This document shows positions 12,301 to 26,100 of a stretch of DNA of 64,000 nucleotides, one piece after another. Each line of letters opens with the position of its first letter. Positions within the stretch are counted from its first letter, which is position 1. The stretch comes from Euborellia annulipes (Eukaryota > Arthropoda > Insecta > Dermaptera > Anisolabididae): assembly GCA_023213315.1 (NCBI GenBank), contig JAKCPI010003119.1, forward strand, positions 1 through 64,000, given 5' to 3'. The notes under the pieces were generated by a model, which was not told the DNA's origin, did no database searches, and saw only the letters and a list, made by a program, of their open reading frames with translations. Both the position numbers and the translations under genes were made by a program.

Positions 12301-15300
12301 CGCGACCCTTGGTGTAGAATGCCAGCACACTATCCACTACACTACGGCCCGAGGGGTAATGAATTCTTTAAAAAAAATGTTATTTTTCTTTTTTTATTTT
12401 AAATTATGGCAAATAAATGAAAAAAAAATTCTAAAGATAATGAATTCCAATGCAATTTGAAAAGTTATCATAGACCATATACTCGGTCAATATCATTATT
12501 AAAGTTCATTGGTGCGTTTGTTTATCCATTTATCATGCTCAAATAGATATTAATTTTCAGCAATGATCTAGCTTTTTTTTTGACATAAAATTGAGAAAAT
12601 GATTTTTCCTTAAATTTTCGGTATTATTGTTTTTTTTCCCATTCAATTATTGAATTGGAATAGGAATTATAAACATAGAGGTTAGTTCGTCACTCATTTT
12701 AACTGGGAGAAACACTGAAAGGATTTGCAGTCAAGTTCCTAATGGCCTCCAAAAATTATTTCCATTAAAAAAAATATTTTTTGTTATAATAGAGGCGAAC
12801 ATGCACTTCATTGTCCCCTCCCCTATTTTCTTATATCGTCTATAACAAGTGAATATTTTATCCTATCAGGTTTTGAATCATATAGTTATATAATCATATA
12901 GAGTGAATTTTTCAAGGTTTATTTATATAATAAAATATGCTTATCAATCAAATAATAAAAGAGAAAAGATATACAGTATAATCAAGATTGTTTTAAACAA
13001 ACAAGATAATGGCTGGGAAGGAGGTGAAGAAGGAAATCTTAAATAAGTGTGAGTACTCAACTGAAAATGAAATATATAATATAAATTATAGGTTAAATTG
13101 AGCAGAAGATAATAATATATTGGAGTTATTTGATTTTTTTTTATCTATAAACTTACTAGTGTGAGAAGGAATTTTTCTATGAATCAGATTGTTTAAAACA
13201 CATGAATTTATTTCATTCAAAGTTAAGTCTAATCAATATTATTAGTATGTGAAGGTAGCTTTGCGATTGTCAAACACTAGAGATATCACTACAGTTATAG
13301 CAAAGATAACCCTCGAGCTGGAGGGGTCCGACATGCGTAAGCAAAAAATCGTTTTATTTCATTTATTTTTCAAAAAAGGCCCCCCTAAGACATTTTAATT
13401 TAGAACCCACTATGTCTGTTTTTCCGACACTCTATTTTTTTCAAAATTGGCTTAACGTATAATAAGATAAAAACTCTTCTAAATTTATTAATACAATGAT
13501 CGAAAAAAAAAATTGCCTATTAATATGTTTACTAATTAATCCAATAATTAGATCTTGTTTTGTTCCATGTAAAATTAGTCGTTATAAATATTTAAAAACT
13601 CATTATTAGTCATAATGCTAATTAAAATATTGTTTAAATCGAATAATTTAGCAGGTGGCTACTCACAGAAAATCCCGTCATCTAAAGTGAATGAAAAAGC
13701 TACACCACCACCCCGACTTCCACCGTATCTCGTGCAATCGGTGCTTGATAAAGAACCACCTGTTTCCACCCGGGTAAGACCTGCCAAAGAACTCCCATTC
13801 CATCTTTTAAGATTTATTTTCCGATATTCATACCAAGCGGTGACTAAATCTTATCTCAAATCTCAATAATAATACATATTTTGAATAAATTGTTTATTTT
13901 ATATCGTTTATCATTGGAACTAATGAATAATAGCACTAAACTAAATAAGACCGGTAGTAGAGTTCCTCGAGATAACCTCGTATACCAAAAGTCGTGGGTT
14001 CGGACCCCAGGCAGTCCGATGAATTTATTTAAGCCATTTGGATACCAAATGGCTTAAATAAGAATGCCTGGACCCATAATATGTATATTAATCTCTATAA
14101 CGGATATCGTAAGAGTCTTAAATGGCCTAAGTTGCCGAAAAGACTGTGTGTATGTGTTATTATTTGTGTGTGAATGTGAGTGTGAATGTTTAAAAAAAAA
14201 AAAAAAGATTGGGGAATCTCCTAGGAATCGGACCCAGAATCTCCAGCCTTTCGAGATCATCGAGGAGGAAAGCCTGGAGATCCTGGGTTCGATTCCCAGG
14301 AGCCATGCTGCGTTTGGCATCACCAATAAAAAACATACTCTTGTTAAATATATCTATGACTCACAGTTGAAGTCCGACTCGAGGTATTTTGAAATCTAAT
14401 TAATATCTTATTCAAATATAGTGATCTCAAAAAATATTTAATTAATTTATTACAGTAAGTTCAAAATTCTTCAACATCTCGAAAATAAGACAAGATATAG
14501 AATTATAACATGTCCAAATTTTATCTTTAATACATAAATATCCTAAATATTTTATTTAACTTTAATAAAAATAAATATCCAAACAGCATCTTGTTAAGAG
14601 AAAAATTTTTTCTGAGATTTTTAAATCAAAGTGGAATGGAGCTAGCATATATTATTCTAGATTTAATTATCCCCTCTCTTTATTCTCTCTTTACAAATAA
14701 TGTTGTTTGTTTTCAAATTGATTAAATAAATATGTTTGTTTATAATTGATTGCAGATTGATCCTGAACTAATTAATGAGCCTAATCATGTGCACATTAAT
14801 CATTTATACGCACAAACGATAGAGAATGGGGCGGTCATGGTGGTCAGTGCAACCCAACGTTTTCGCAAGAAATTTATAACCACTGTTTATTACAGGCCCA
14901 TGTAAAATGTCTTTTGCAAATAAAACACATGTAAACAATTATTACAAAAGTTTATATATATATTTATAAAAGTGAAATGAATCTTCACCTTAACCACCTT
15001 CTACTTTATATTAAATAAATTATATATTATAATTATTATTATTTTGAAATTCCTATCGGGATCCCCGTTTATTTACCCGAGGTGCTTACGTGTACGGAGA
15101 CACACACCTCAAACCCAACCGGCCTCTGGCCGTAGCCATCTACCGGCACCCCGTGAAGTTACATCATTTCCTATCTCTAGCTCCTCCTCCTGCTCTCGTC
15201 TCTAGCTAGTGAACTAATCCTTATTTCTGGTTCCAACCGGCTCCTTATATCCAACCTCTTCTATGCTATGGAGGATGTCCTAGTTTGAGGAGGGACTCCC

Positions 15301-17102
15301 TCGGCAGCGTGTAGCCTACTCCTTTTCGAAGAATGCCTCACTGAGAGGGAACCTTCTTTACGTCATTCCACAGGGCGGGATGTCACAGCAACTCCCTCTC
15401 CTCGTAGAGTTGCCTGAGGGCTATTGTGGTAAGATCCTATATTCCAATCCAGGGCTTGCTTGAGGATTTGTTTTACATTAAATAAATATTTTTATTTAAT
15501 GAAAAATCCCGCACGCCAAGGATTTGAACAGGGATCTTCTTTGTAGAAGCCGACCCCCTAGCTCACTACACCAGCGAGCCCTCTTGGTGTGAGATTTCTA
15601 AAATTATGGAGAGAGGATCAATAAGTTTAAATTTGATATTCAGAAACTCCCAAAGCATTTTTTTTTTATTAAAATAGGCCAAAAAGTAGTACTTTTTACT
15701 TTCTCTTACCCTATATGAATTATATATAGAGAGAAAGTATTGCGATCATGTCAAAAATTCGATGTCGAGATTTTGATGGATATACATGTTTTGAGGTCCC
15801 CTGAGTCCAAAAAATTGGATTCCGCAAATTGGTCTGTCTGTGTGTGTGTCTATCTGTGTCTAACGATTTTTAGCATGAAGGAATTGAGCTACCGGATTGA
15901 AATTTTATATTTAAGTTAGGTACCCTCCCCGACACTCAAAATAAGCTTTTGAACAAAATCGGCCAAAAAGTACAAGTACTTAGAAACTAAGGTTCTTTGG
16001 GAAACTAAATATTACTCGAAACAAAAAATCTGGTATGACCAGCACGGTGCACAACTTTCTCTTACCGAAAGTTGTGTGCTGTGCGCCAGGCAGCAATTGC
16101 AAAATTTTCAAACAGTGAGCAAGAATAAATCTGATGCATTTGCTCGCCGAAGTCGAACAAGGGGGACTAGGGGGCGCAGCCCACTGAAGACGGGCTTTGC
16201 CATTTGTATAACAAAATGATAAAAAGAGTCATTCGTGAGAGGAGTCACACCGAATAGGATGATTTTAAACGTAAGCAGTCCACCTCTCTCAATATCAACA
16301 TGTGAATGAGACCATGTCGCCCGTTCAGCAATTATCCAATTAAATGAGGTCATTTGAACATTTTCGGAAATATATTATATAAAAATAGTTAAATATCCTT
16401 TCATAATCAGATTTTACAAAAATAATTTATTATTAAAAATGAGAATTAAAGGTTTTTTCTCCTTTATCTTTCAATTTATCATTTCCCTAAAAAATTTTTG
16501 TTTTTGGGTACTACTTTGATTTCAGTCGAGCCAGCCAGCATCTTTATTGATTTATTTTATAAATAATACTTTTAAGGCATATAATATATTGAATATTCAA
16601 GAAACAGTTCAAGCATAATGTTATCCAATTCTTGAAAGTTTACTATGAAATTTGTTAAAAATTTTTATATATCCCAGGCCTAATGATCACATTGAATGAC
16701 CGAAACTGTCTATTGTTATCAGTTCCCGGCAAATAAAATTTTTGAAAATAATTTTTTCAATAATTGGTTCAAATTATTATAAAAACTGCACCTACAACCT
16801 ACAAATTCTGTAGTAAACCTCCACGAATTGGATGAGTTGAATATATTAATATCTTAATTCAAAAATATTCATGCTAAATATTTTACTCATTTTTGATTAA
16901 ATAATTAAATTGAATATTTTTTATTATATATAAATGTATTTTGAAGAGTTCTTACTGAAATTTTACTTCTCCAAAGGATATAAAAGTAATTTTTGCCTTT
17001 TCAATTGCATATTTGAAAAGTTAAAAGACAAAACGATTCAATTTGACTATATAATCGCCCATCCCTTCTTTTTCTTTTCTTTAAAACCTAAAGAGAGTTT
17101 GA

Positions 17103-17133
<31 letters not shown>

Positions 17134-20100
17134 TATTCATTCGAATTAATTTTTCTAAAGATGAATTTTCAATGTTTGAAATTGATTAAATATAAAATGC
17201 TTTTGTTTTTTACTTTAGCTGAATTTTTTTCTTGTATTAGGGATTTTTTTCTTCTCGGTTTAGTTAATTAAGTTGTTGTTTAGATAATCGATTGGGTGGA
17301 ATAAAAGGAAGCGCCGTTTGGTGTTGTTGTCGTCTTTCTTTGTGTGATTTGTGAATTTTAGAGGAAATCGAGGTCGAACATCTTCAGAGTCGTCTGCGTT
17401 CGATGTCCTGCGGAGTCACGGCCATTTACACACACCCTCATCTCGCTATGCCATCTATATTTTTATTTCGATTGTACTCATGCACACTCACAATCATTTC
17501 TCGTGCCAAACATTTCTCAAGGAAATAGCATTAGACGTTATGAAATATTTTTTGAACGAACTGGGATTTGGGAAAGAAATCAAAATAAAATTTCTTTGAA
17601 TAAAATAATACTGTACATTCTTGATATATGTATATATAAGTTATGGTTATATTTAAAACCATCTTCAAGGCCTATAAAAGATTATTTATACATATGTACA
17701 TATCAAAAATCAATGCAAGCAGAAATATATTAAACATATATATATATGTATGAATAATCTTTTATAAGCCTTGAAGATGGTTTTAAATGTATACTTGCTC
17801 TCTCTATATATTAACATATATAAAGGTAGGAGAATGTAACAAAAGTAAAGTGTGCTTCAAACAATTTCAAGAGCAAAATGAGAATATACCTTTTAAAGAA
17901 CATCTAAAAAATAATTGATTTTTGAATTTTAATCAAAATCGCTAAAGTAAATTTTGAGAAAATCGAAAAAAAAACTGAAAAAGTACATCAGTAAAGTACT
18001 AATAAAATATACAATTTTGTGGAAGCTTATGAACAGGGCTATTTTTCTTTGCAATTAGCAAGTTTTAGAATGGACTTAATGAAAGTCGCCATCTTTATGT
18101 TAGCAAGCAAGTAGTTTTGGAACAGTTTTGCAACAAGACATTTTTGGAAATGGAATTAAATGCAATTAGGCCCGGTTTGAATTTGTACTCGATTTTAAGT
18201 ATTTGTTTTAAATAGGATTTATAAACTTTTTTCACTGGAAAACTATTTTTAAATGTGTATTTCAATTGTGCCAACAACATGCAATTAAAATCTCAACTTT
18301 TCAAATTTTATCAATTAGGCACTTTTGGAAATGGACGACTCATATATATATATATATATATGTCGACTTTCCTTATTTTTTGGGGATAAATAGATTGGAA
18401 TCGAAATGTTTTAGCAATAGGCCCAAAGTGCTTTAAGGACTGAGTCGGCAATTTCGCAGCATCCGCCACCATCGTTGATTCAGCACGAAAAATGGAGCCA
18501 ACTTGGAAGGAAGGGGGCTTGAATTCAGCTCTTGAAAAGAAGCTCATCCTTTATCCATTCAAGCATCGCTTTTCTCACAAAATATCTGGAGTGACTGGTC
18601 GCACAACACTCAACTTTCTCTTACCTTCAGGTAATTGAAAGTTGCTTTCTGTGCTTGTCACGCCAAATTTTTTATTTCGACAAATATTTAGTTTCCGATT
18701 GTACGGCAAAAAAAAAAAATGATTCATGAATTTTAAATAAAATTGTTAAAGCGAATTTCGAGATAATCGAAAACAACTGAAAAACTACGTACATTGCTAG
18801 TTTAATACTATTATGAGATAATGGTATTTAATTAAGACATTTTGTTAAATATAAATTTACTGTTGAATTCGGGAACCCAAGTGCCCGGCGAGGTGATCTT
18901 GTCAGTAACACTTAACAATTTTATAGACTCTGGAGATATAAATAAAGCTGGAAGATTTTCTCTTTCTTAAACAGACTTTTGGCCATCACACCCTATTAAA
19001 TAGGCAAATAACCTATCTTTTTTCGAAAGATTTTGCATAACTAGCAGGCGCTCTTGATCAGTGCTGCACTCTCGGGTCGAGAAAATAAACTTCTCAGCTT
19101 TAAACAGCAGAATTCAAAGCGCAAGGGTTACCATTAAAGATAATTAAGATTATCTTCTTTAACTCCAGTATCACTTTTAAAAGCATTAAAACACTCCTTG
19201 AAACAAATACGTTTTGAATATATATAAAGATATAAATATTTAAAATCATAAATAATAAAAGAGGATGAATGCCGTTTCAACTCATCATTCATACTGGATG
19301 TTTTTGAATCTATATAAGACGGGATTTTTCGATATTACAATTTGAAGAGTTACTTTATAAGATGCGATGAATGGCTCGCAACGTTGTTAAGTAAGAAATA
19401 AAAATTTGTTATTTTATTTATGCCTTACAAAATTCCAACAAGCAGAATATTTTAATATAACATTATTTTCGGCAATAAAATGATAAAAATATAATTTTAC
19501 GAAAACTTTTCATAAAAAAAACATTAATTCAGGTGACAGAAGCTACTTTAACTCCAACAACCATCCTAATTTTTTTCAAGTGAAATGCTTATAAATAAAA
19601 CGTTTAATTATTTTATTTTTATTCAAATGCTTGAAATAAAAATAAAAACTTTTTAAAATGTAATTGCAATTTTAAAATTAATATTTAAAATATGAATAGT
19701 ATTTAAATTTTTTTTTTTAATTCTGACGGAAAAAGCAAAATTTTTAATATGAAGAGGTCATTCTTTTACTACTGTACGCGTAAATTTCAAATGGTTAAAT
19801 GAACAAGAAGATCAAACAGATTAAAATGATCAAACAGATAGTTTGATTGTGTAATATTGAAAGTTCTATGATGAAACAGGGTACACAGAAATGTTTTATT
19901 ACAAAAAAAAAGAATAGCAAAAGATTCGCCAAAAGCCATTTAAACTGATTAAACAAACAAAGCAATCAACCATTACAAAAGTGGATGAGAGAACAAAAGT
20001 TAAAAATTATGGCAAGATTCAAGTGAAAACAATGAAAGTGTAATTTGTTCAATTTATTTAAATTTATTAATTAGCCCACGGGGGGGGGGGGGGGGGGTGG

Positions 20101-23100
20101 GGGGCTTACCTCCTCTTCCAAACGGGGGGGGGTGGGGGCCCGCCGGGCGGCTGGTTTTTTTTTTTTAGCCTCTTGGTTATGGTTAAATAAAAAGCGCCCT
20201 AATATATATAAATTTATATATAAAATAAATGGTATATGTATATGTGGTGTGGGGTGGGGAGGAGAGGGGGGGGGGGTGGGGGGGGGGGGGGGGGGGGGAG
20301 AGGGGAGAGGGGGTGAAAAAAAAAAAAAAAAAAAATTATTATTTATATAAATTCGTTATTTTGAAAAATCAGAGTTGGGGAATCTGCAAGCTTTTAGCAT
20401 CTTCTATTACCTTTATTCTTGAATATATTTCATTTTTTTTTTTTCAAATTTTAAATTTTATATTAAAAAGTCCCCATAATGAAAATACATTTTCATTAGG
20501 TTAATAATCAAATAAGAGAAAGTAATAATTTAAAAACTTATTTATTTATTTTTTTTTTGAGTTTAATATGAAAGTGGCTGTTTTGTATGTTTTGTATTGA
20601 GAACTTTGTAGATTAGTAGGCCTACCGTAGAAACATGGTTATCCAAGTTACATCAGAAAATCAAATTAAAATTAACAAAAATTTGGAAATAAACATAATT
20701 GAAAAAATAAAAAATCTGGTGTGATAATTGCACAGCACACAACTTTCTCTTATTATCGGTAATTGAAAGTTATGTTCATCCAGATTTTTTGTGTCAACAT
20801 ATATTTAGTTTCCATCGATATATTAAAGATTTAAATTTAAAATATATAAACATAGGAAAATATTTATATTTTGTTACCATTTTGCCACCATTCCTCCGAT
20901 CCTTCCTATGAAGCACAAGAGTAAAGTGGTCTTCAAAAAATTTTAAGGACAAAATGAGAATATATATTTTAAAGATTATCTAAAAAAAAATAATTGATTT
21001 TTGAATTTTAATCAAAACCGTTAGAACGAATTTTGAGAAAATCGAAAAAACTAAAAAAGTACATCAGAAAAGAACTAGGCCGATTGTCTAAAATCTTCGT
21101 GTTCCGTCCCAGGATGTACCTAACTTAAATTTCAACCTTCTGGTTTTTTTTCGTTCTTGAGATATTTTGTTCTGAGACACACAGACCATTTTGCGGATCC
21201 ACTTTTTTGGCAGGAGCCTCAAAACATGTATTTCCATCAAAATCTCGTCTGAATCCAATACATCTCTCTCAATATATATATACAATTAAATAAATAAATA
21301 ATATTAAATACTGTACTTACTAATCATATTAATAATTCATTTTAAAATATTAATTACACAAGTTTTTTTTTTCATTTAATACATCATTTGAATAAATCAT
21401 TACTATATATATCACCAATTAAACAGCTTTTACCCAAAATCTCTCACTTTTATAAATGTCTGATAACCCCATTCCTGTAGAAGAAACCTCAACAATTTAA
21501 AAAAAATGCTTTAGTAGCCTTTTTAATGGACATTTGGATTATTATTTCATTAAATAAAATCTAAAAAAAAAAAAAAAAAAAAACGTTTATTAACCTTTAA
21601 TAGTTTACATGACTGTCGTATTTGCATGTCTTATTAATGTTCCAGTTTAAAGCTTATCTTTTCATACAAAAAAAAAAAATAATAATTTTCGCCATTTCAT
21701 TAATTAGATTAAAAAAAAAATGAATGCAATTTCTTAAATTTGTTTGATAGTTTGATGAGAAAAAAAAGAAGAGAAGAAAAGATTTCGAAAAGAGAGGAAA
21801 TAGCTTAGATTAAGAACTTAATTAAATATTTCGAAAACGGGTGTATACCCTTGGTTGGGTTTATGGTTCGGTTGACTTTCATTAGATCCCTTAAAAGGGT
21901 CTCAGAAACCGCCTGAGGATGCCATCCACTTCTAATCGAATCTCTATAGCCAATTTACATTTAAGGTTTCATGAGAGGAAAATAGCTTCCCAGTTAAATA
22001 GGTACGCTATACACTAGGCTGTACATTGTTAAAATTGTATAACCTTTATGTATATTTTTTTGACGACTTTGAGAATCGGTCCATATTTATTTAAATTAAT
22101 TGATAGCTAGGTAGAATTTAAATAACTTGTATCGTTAAAATATGCAAACGACCTCTGACCTTTGGAAGACCTTGCCTTTCAACCAAAAGTTAGTTGTTTT
22201 ATTTATTTATTTATTTATTTATCATGACTATTGACCAAAGGCTAGTTTTTATATATAATCATGAAAAAAATGATGGATTAAATTTCATAAATTAGAATAT
22301 ATCTCTAACATGTTCACCATTTCTTATTTTCTTTCCATATAGGCGGCGCCTGATTAGGCGAAGCCAACATTTTTGATTGCTGGTGGACAGCCCAAATGAT
22401 CTAGAACAGATCACGCACTCGGTTAAACTAGCTTAAAATTAACAACTCCGCTTTAAGAGGGGTCTAAGTCAAATTATCTAAAAAATCTAAAAGACATTCC
22501 ATTTTTCAAGATTATCAAGGGAAAAAATGCTAAGAGAAGTCATGTGATATGTTCTATCACGCCAGCTACTTTAAATATTGTATTATAATAAAATTATGAA
22601 GTTAAAATCAATGTAAATTAATGAGCGAATAAACAAGAAAGTGATTTGCCAAGATTATGAATTCTCTTCGCTCTCTCTCTTTGTCTCTTTGCTCTTTCGT
22701 TAAATCGATACATATGTTAAGAGAAAATTGCTTGTCTGTTCATTTCACAAATGTTAAGTTTACATACTAAAATCTATTCACTACATCAGTCAAAACAACT
22801 TGGCATTTGGTAAACATGTCACATCTGTAATTTTTGATAGATATGAAATTTTACTATAAATTAATTTGAGACTACCCTGGTAGGAATTGCCAATGCTGAC
22901 AATTGGCCGAACCTTGGGCCAGTTGTCATCAGTTGTCATTTGCCAAGCCTTGAGTAGTGGCCATTGGGCCAAGCCTCGGACCAGGCTTGGCCCAATGGTA
23001 TTATATTATTAAACCGATCCTTGGGAAGACGAATAGACCAAGCCTGGACCGAGGCTTGGCCCAATGGTATTATATAATTAAACCGAGCCTTGGAAAGTCA

Positions 23101-26100
23101 CTAATGGACCAAGCCTGGACCGAGGCTTGGCCCAATGGTCACTACCCAAGGCTTGGTTTAATTATATAATACCATTGGGCCAAGCCTAACCTCGGACCAG
23201 GCTTGGTCCAATAGTATTATAATATTAAACCGAGCCTTGGGAAGTCACCAATGGACCAAGCCTGGTGCGAGGCTTGGCCCAATGGTTAATTGACCCATCA
23301 TATAATTAAAAAAAAAAAATTAAATTAAATCAAGTGCTATTAATTGAAAAAATAGTAATATATATTTTAAATCTGGTGATTGTTTGATAAAGTTTATTTA
23401 GCTAAAATAAAAGGCAAATCAAATAGCTTAAAAAAGAGTCATATCAATATAACAACTGTGTACGAGACCGTAAAGGCATTGACAAATGAAGAACATAACC
23501 AAAATGCTCGAGTTCAAATCTCTCGAGAAACAACTTTTTTTCCTCGAGGCTTGGATCGACCATCCATTTTTTTGTTTTCCAAGGGTTGGGCCTACCTTGG
23601 TTTTTTTGATTCTAGAGGCTTGGGCCAACCTTGGTTTTTTTGATTCCCAAGGCTGGGTACATTGTTATCATTCCAAGGCTTGGACCAAGCCTCGCCCAAT
23701 GGTTAGACAAGGCTTGCCCCAAGCCTCGCCCAATGCTCGGCACGATTGGTCCAAGCCTGGTCCAAGGCTTGGCCCAATTGTGTATTCCTACCAGGGTAGG
23801 AGGAAATTAATTTTTATCTTTTAAACTAAAACAAAACAAAAACAAAAAAAAAAAAAAAAAAACTAGTAATTTTTTATGTTGATAAATTAAATTCATAATT
23901 CTTCAGGGTCCAAATAGACTAGGTAAATTTTTTATTTTGTTATTCTTGTTCAATTATTTGGCGAAATTAATTTTTAGCGACACTTTGTGATTCTAACTAA
24001 ACCATAGTGAATAGTTTCCCAAATACTGACAATAAAAAAAAAATTGAATGCAAGCCTTTTAATTTATTAAGGATTTCTCTTCCCGCTAATATCGTCTTTT
24101 CTGCATATAGCCAGATATTCATTTCTTAAGAGGTGGATAATAAGACTTTAAAATTGCCTTAGCATCTTTAATTGCTCCCAAAATTTCTGAATGTTAATAT
24201 AATAATTAATTTGATGCTATGAGTTTTTTAATACGAGATTGAAAAATATTAAGTTATCAAACTTCTGGTTTAAATTTAGAATTTTTATTTGAGATCTAAA
24301 ATTTTTAATAATTTTTCACTGGAGCTGAACTGTCAACTCTTTACTCTTTACGTTTGTGTTCAAAGGACCTCTAATTAACGAAACAGTTTCTGAAGATGTC
24401 CTTTGACAATGTATAATATTTTGGTGATGGTAAAAAATTAATTAAAATTCTAGACCATTAACTTATTTGAAAACATCTAATGAAATTTAATTTTATAAAA
24501 AAATACTTATTTCTCTCTTATTTATATGAATTTATAATTTATCCAAAATAAATAAGATTTGTAGAAATCATGATGTGTTGAAATAGCATTTATTTTCTTT
24601 GTTAGAACTAAATGTGAGCAATACAATAATAGTATTTTGGTATTAAATTCTCTGGGGACAATTCTCCTTTATCTCTAACACCGTTTTATCTCTTCTGATT
24701 TCAGTTGAAATTGATTTTGCTGGCCTTTGAGTATCAGAGAACAAGTCTTCTCGTCTCTCCAGGTAAGAATCGACACTTTTCTTTTTAAGCAGAAGAAAAT
24801 CTTATAAAACCTAGTCTTCTATCAAATGTCTTGGTGTTGGATTAGAGAGGATTTTAAAATAAACTCTAAAAACTTTATCCACCATTTAAAAAAATTCACT
24901 CTATTTTTCTTTCGTCTTATGAGAATCTTACATTGTTAGACTATCTACATTGACTTTATTTTGTTCCGTTGATTTTGCGATTGTGGTTTCGGCATCAGAG
25001 ACAATTTAGACTCTAGACCACATAATATAGACTGAATAGATGATGAAATATTATCTATTAGACGAGGACAGTTCCAGAGTTTTTCGGGGGTGGAGGGGGA
25101 GGGGGTGATCTGGCGTGACTGATCACACAGCGAATTTCTCTTTCGGTAATTTAAAGTTGCATTCTGTACTTGTTCACCAGAATATATGAGTGGTTCAAAG
25201 CCAAAGTGGACCAAGTCCAAAAGTAAACAATTTTATTATTTTTCCCTTTTTGGATAGTAAATTATCGTAGTAATTCGGTGTAATAATGAACCATGTTGGA
25301 ATTTCAATACTAATCCTCCAGAAGGCAGCAGTTCCTTTAAGCAAAAAAAATAAAATTTAAAATGTATACTTAGATAAAGTATAATTTAAGTTCTTAATGA
25401 TTGTTGAGATGTAAAATAAATAAATGTATATTTATTAGTAATAAAATATAAGGCTTTAATTGCCCTCGGGCTTGGCGTAGTTGGTAACGCGCCTGCCTTG
25501 TATACCAAGGGTCTAGGGTTCGGATCCCAGGCAGTCCGATGATTTTATTTAAGCCATTTGGATACCAAATGGCGTAAATTAGAATGCCTGGATCCCCAAT
25601 AGATATATTTACAAATAACGAGTATCGTTTAAAGTCTTAAATGGCCTAAGTTGCCGAAAAGACTGTGTGAATATGAGTGTGAGTGGGAAAAAAAAGTGTG
25701 TGTTTTTTTATAAAAAGTAAATAAAAAAGGCTTTACTTTAACTTTGATTCATTTTTTCTCAAAAAAGTAAAAAATGGACTTGGTTCACTTTTGCTCTGAG
25801 GGGGTAATTACCCCCTTTACCCCCTTGTATCTGCCCTTGCTATTAGAAATGCAAACAGTATATAGACCTAAATTGATATTGAATGAATTCATTTTATTAC
25901 GATGAAAGTTGAATCGATCACAATTGGTCAGTAATTTTAAATAGTTGAAAGATTTAATTTTAACTAATTTTATCAGGTAATCGCCTTTTCTCAAAAGGGC
26001 ATCAATTAAATGATCTTTTAGTGAGTTTAATTGAAATGCAAATTTAATTAATCCCCATTGGCTAGAAGCCAGTCTTAACGAAATCCTCTTGAATTACAAT

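Noticed and set aside
14205..14320. tRNA-like sequence with GGTTCGATTCC
   Set aside because: Part of a SINE pair; no proper acceptor stem or anticodon arm. The same applies to the heads at 12356, 25461, 28272, 46148, 58737, 60985 and 59940.
20132..20504. Glycine-rich open frames
   Set aside because: Made of homopolymer G and A runs only.
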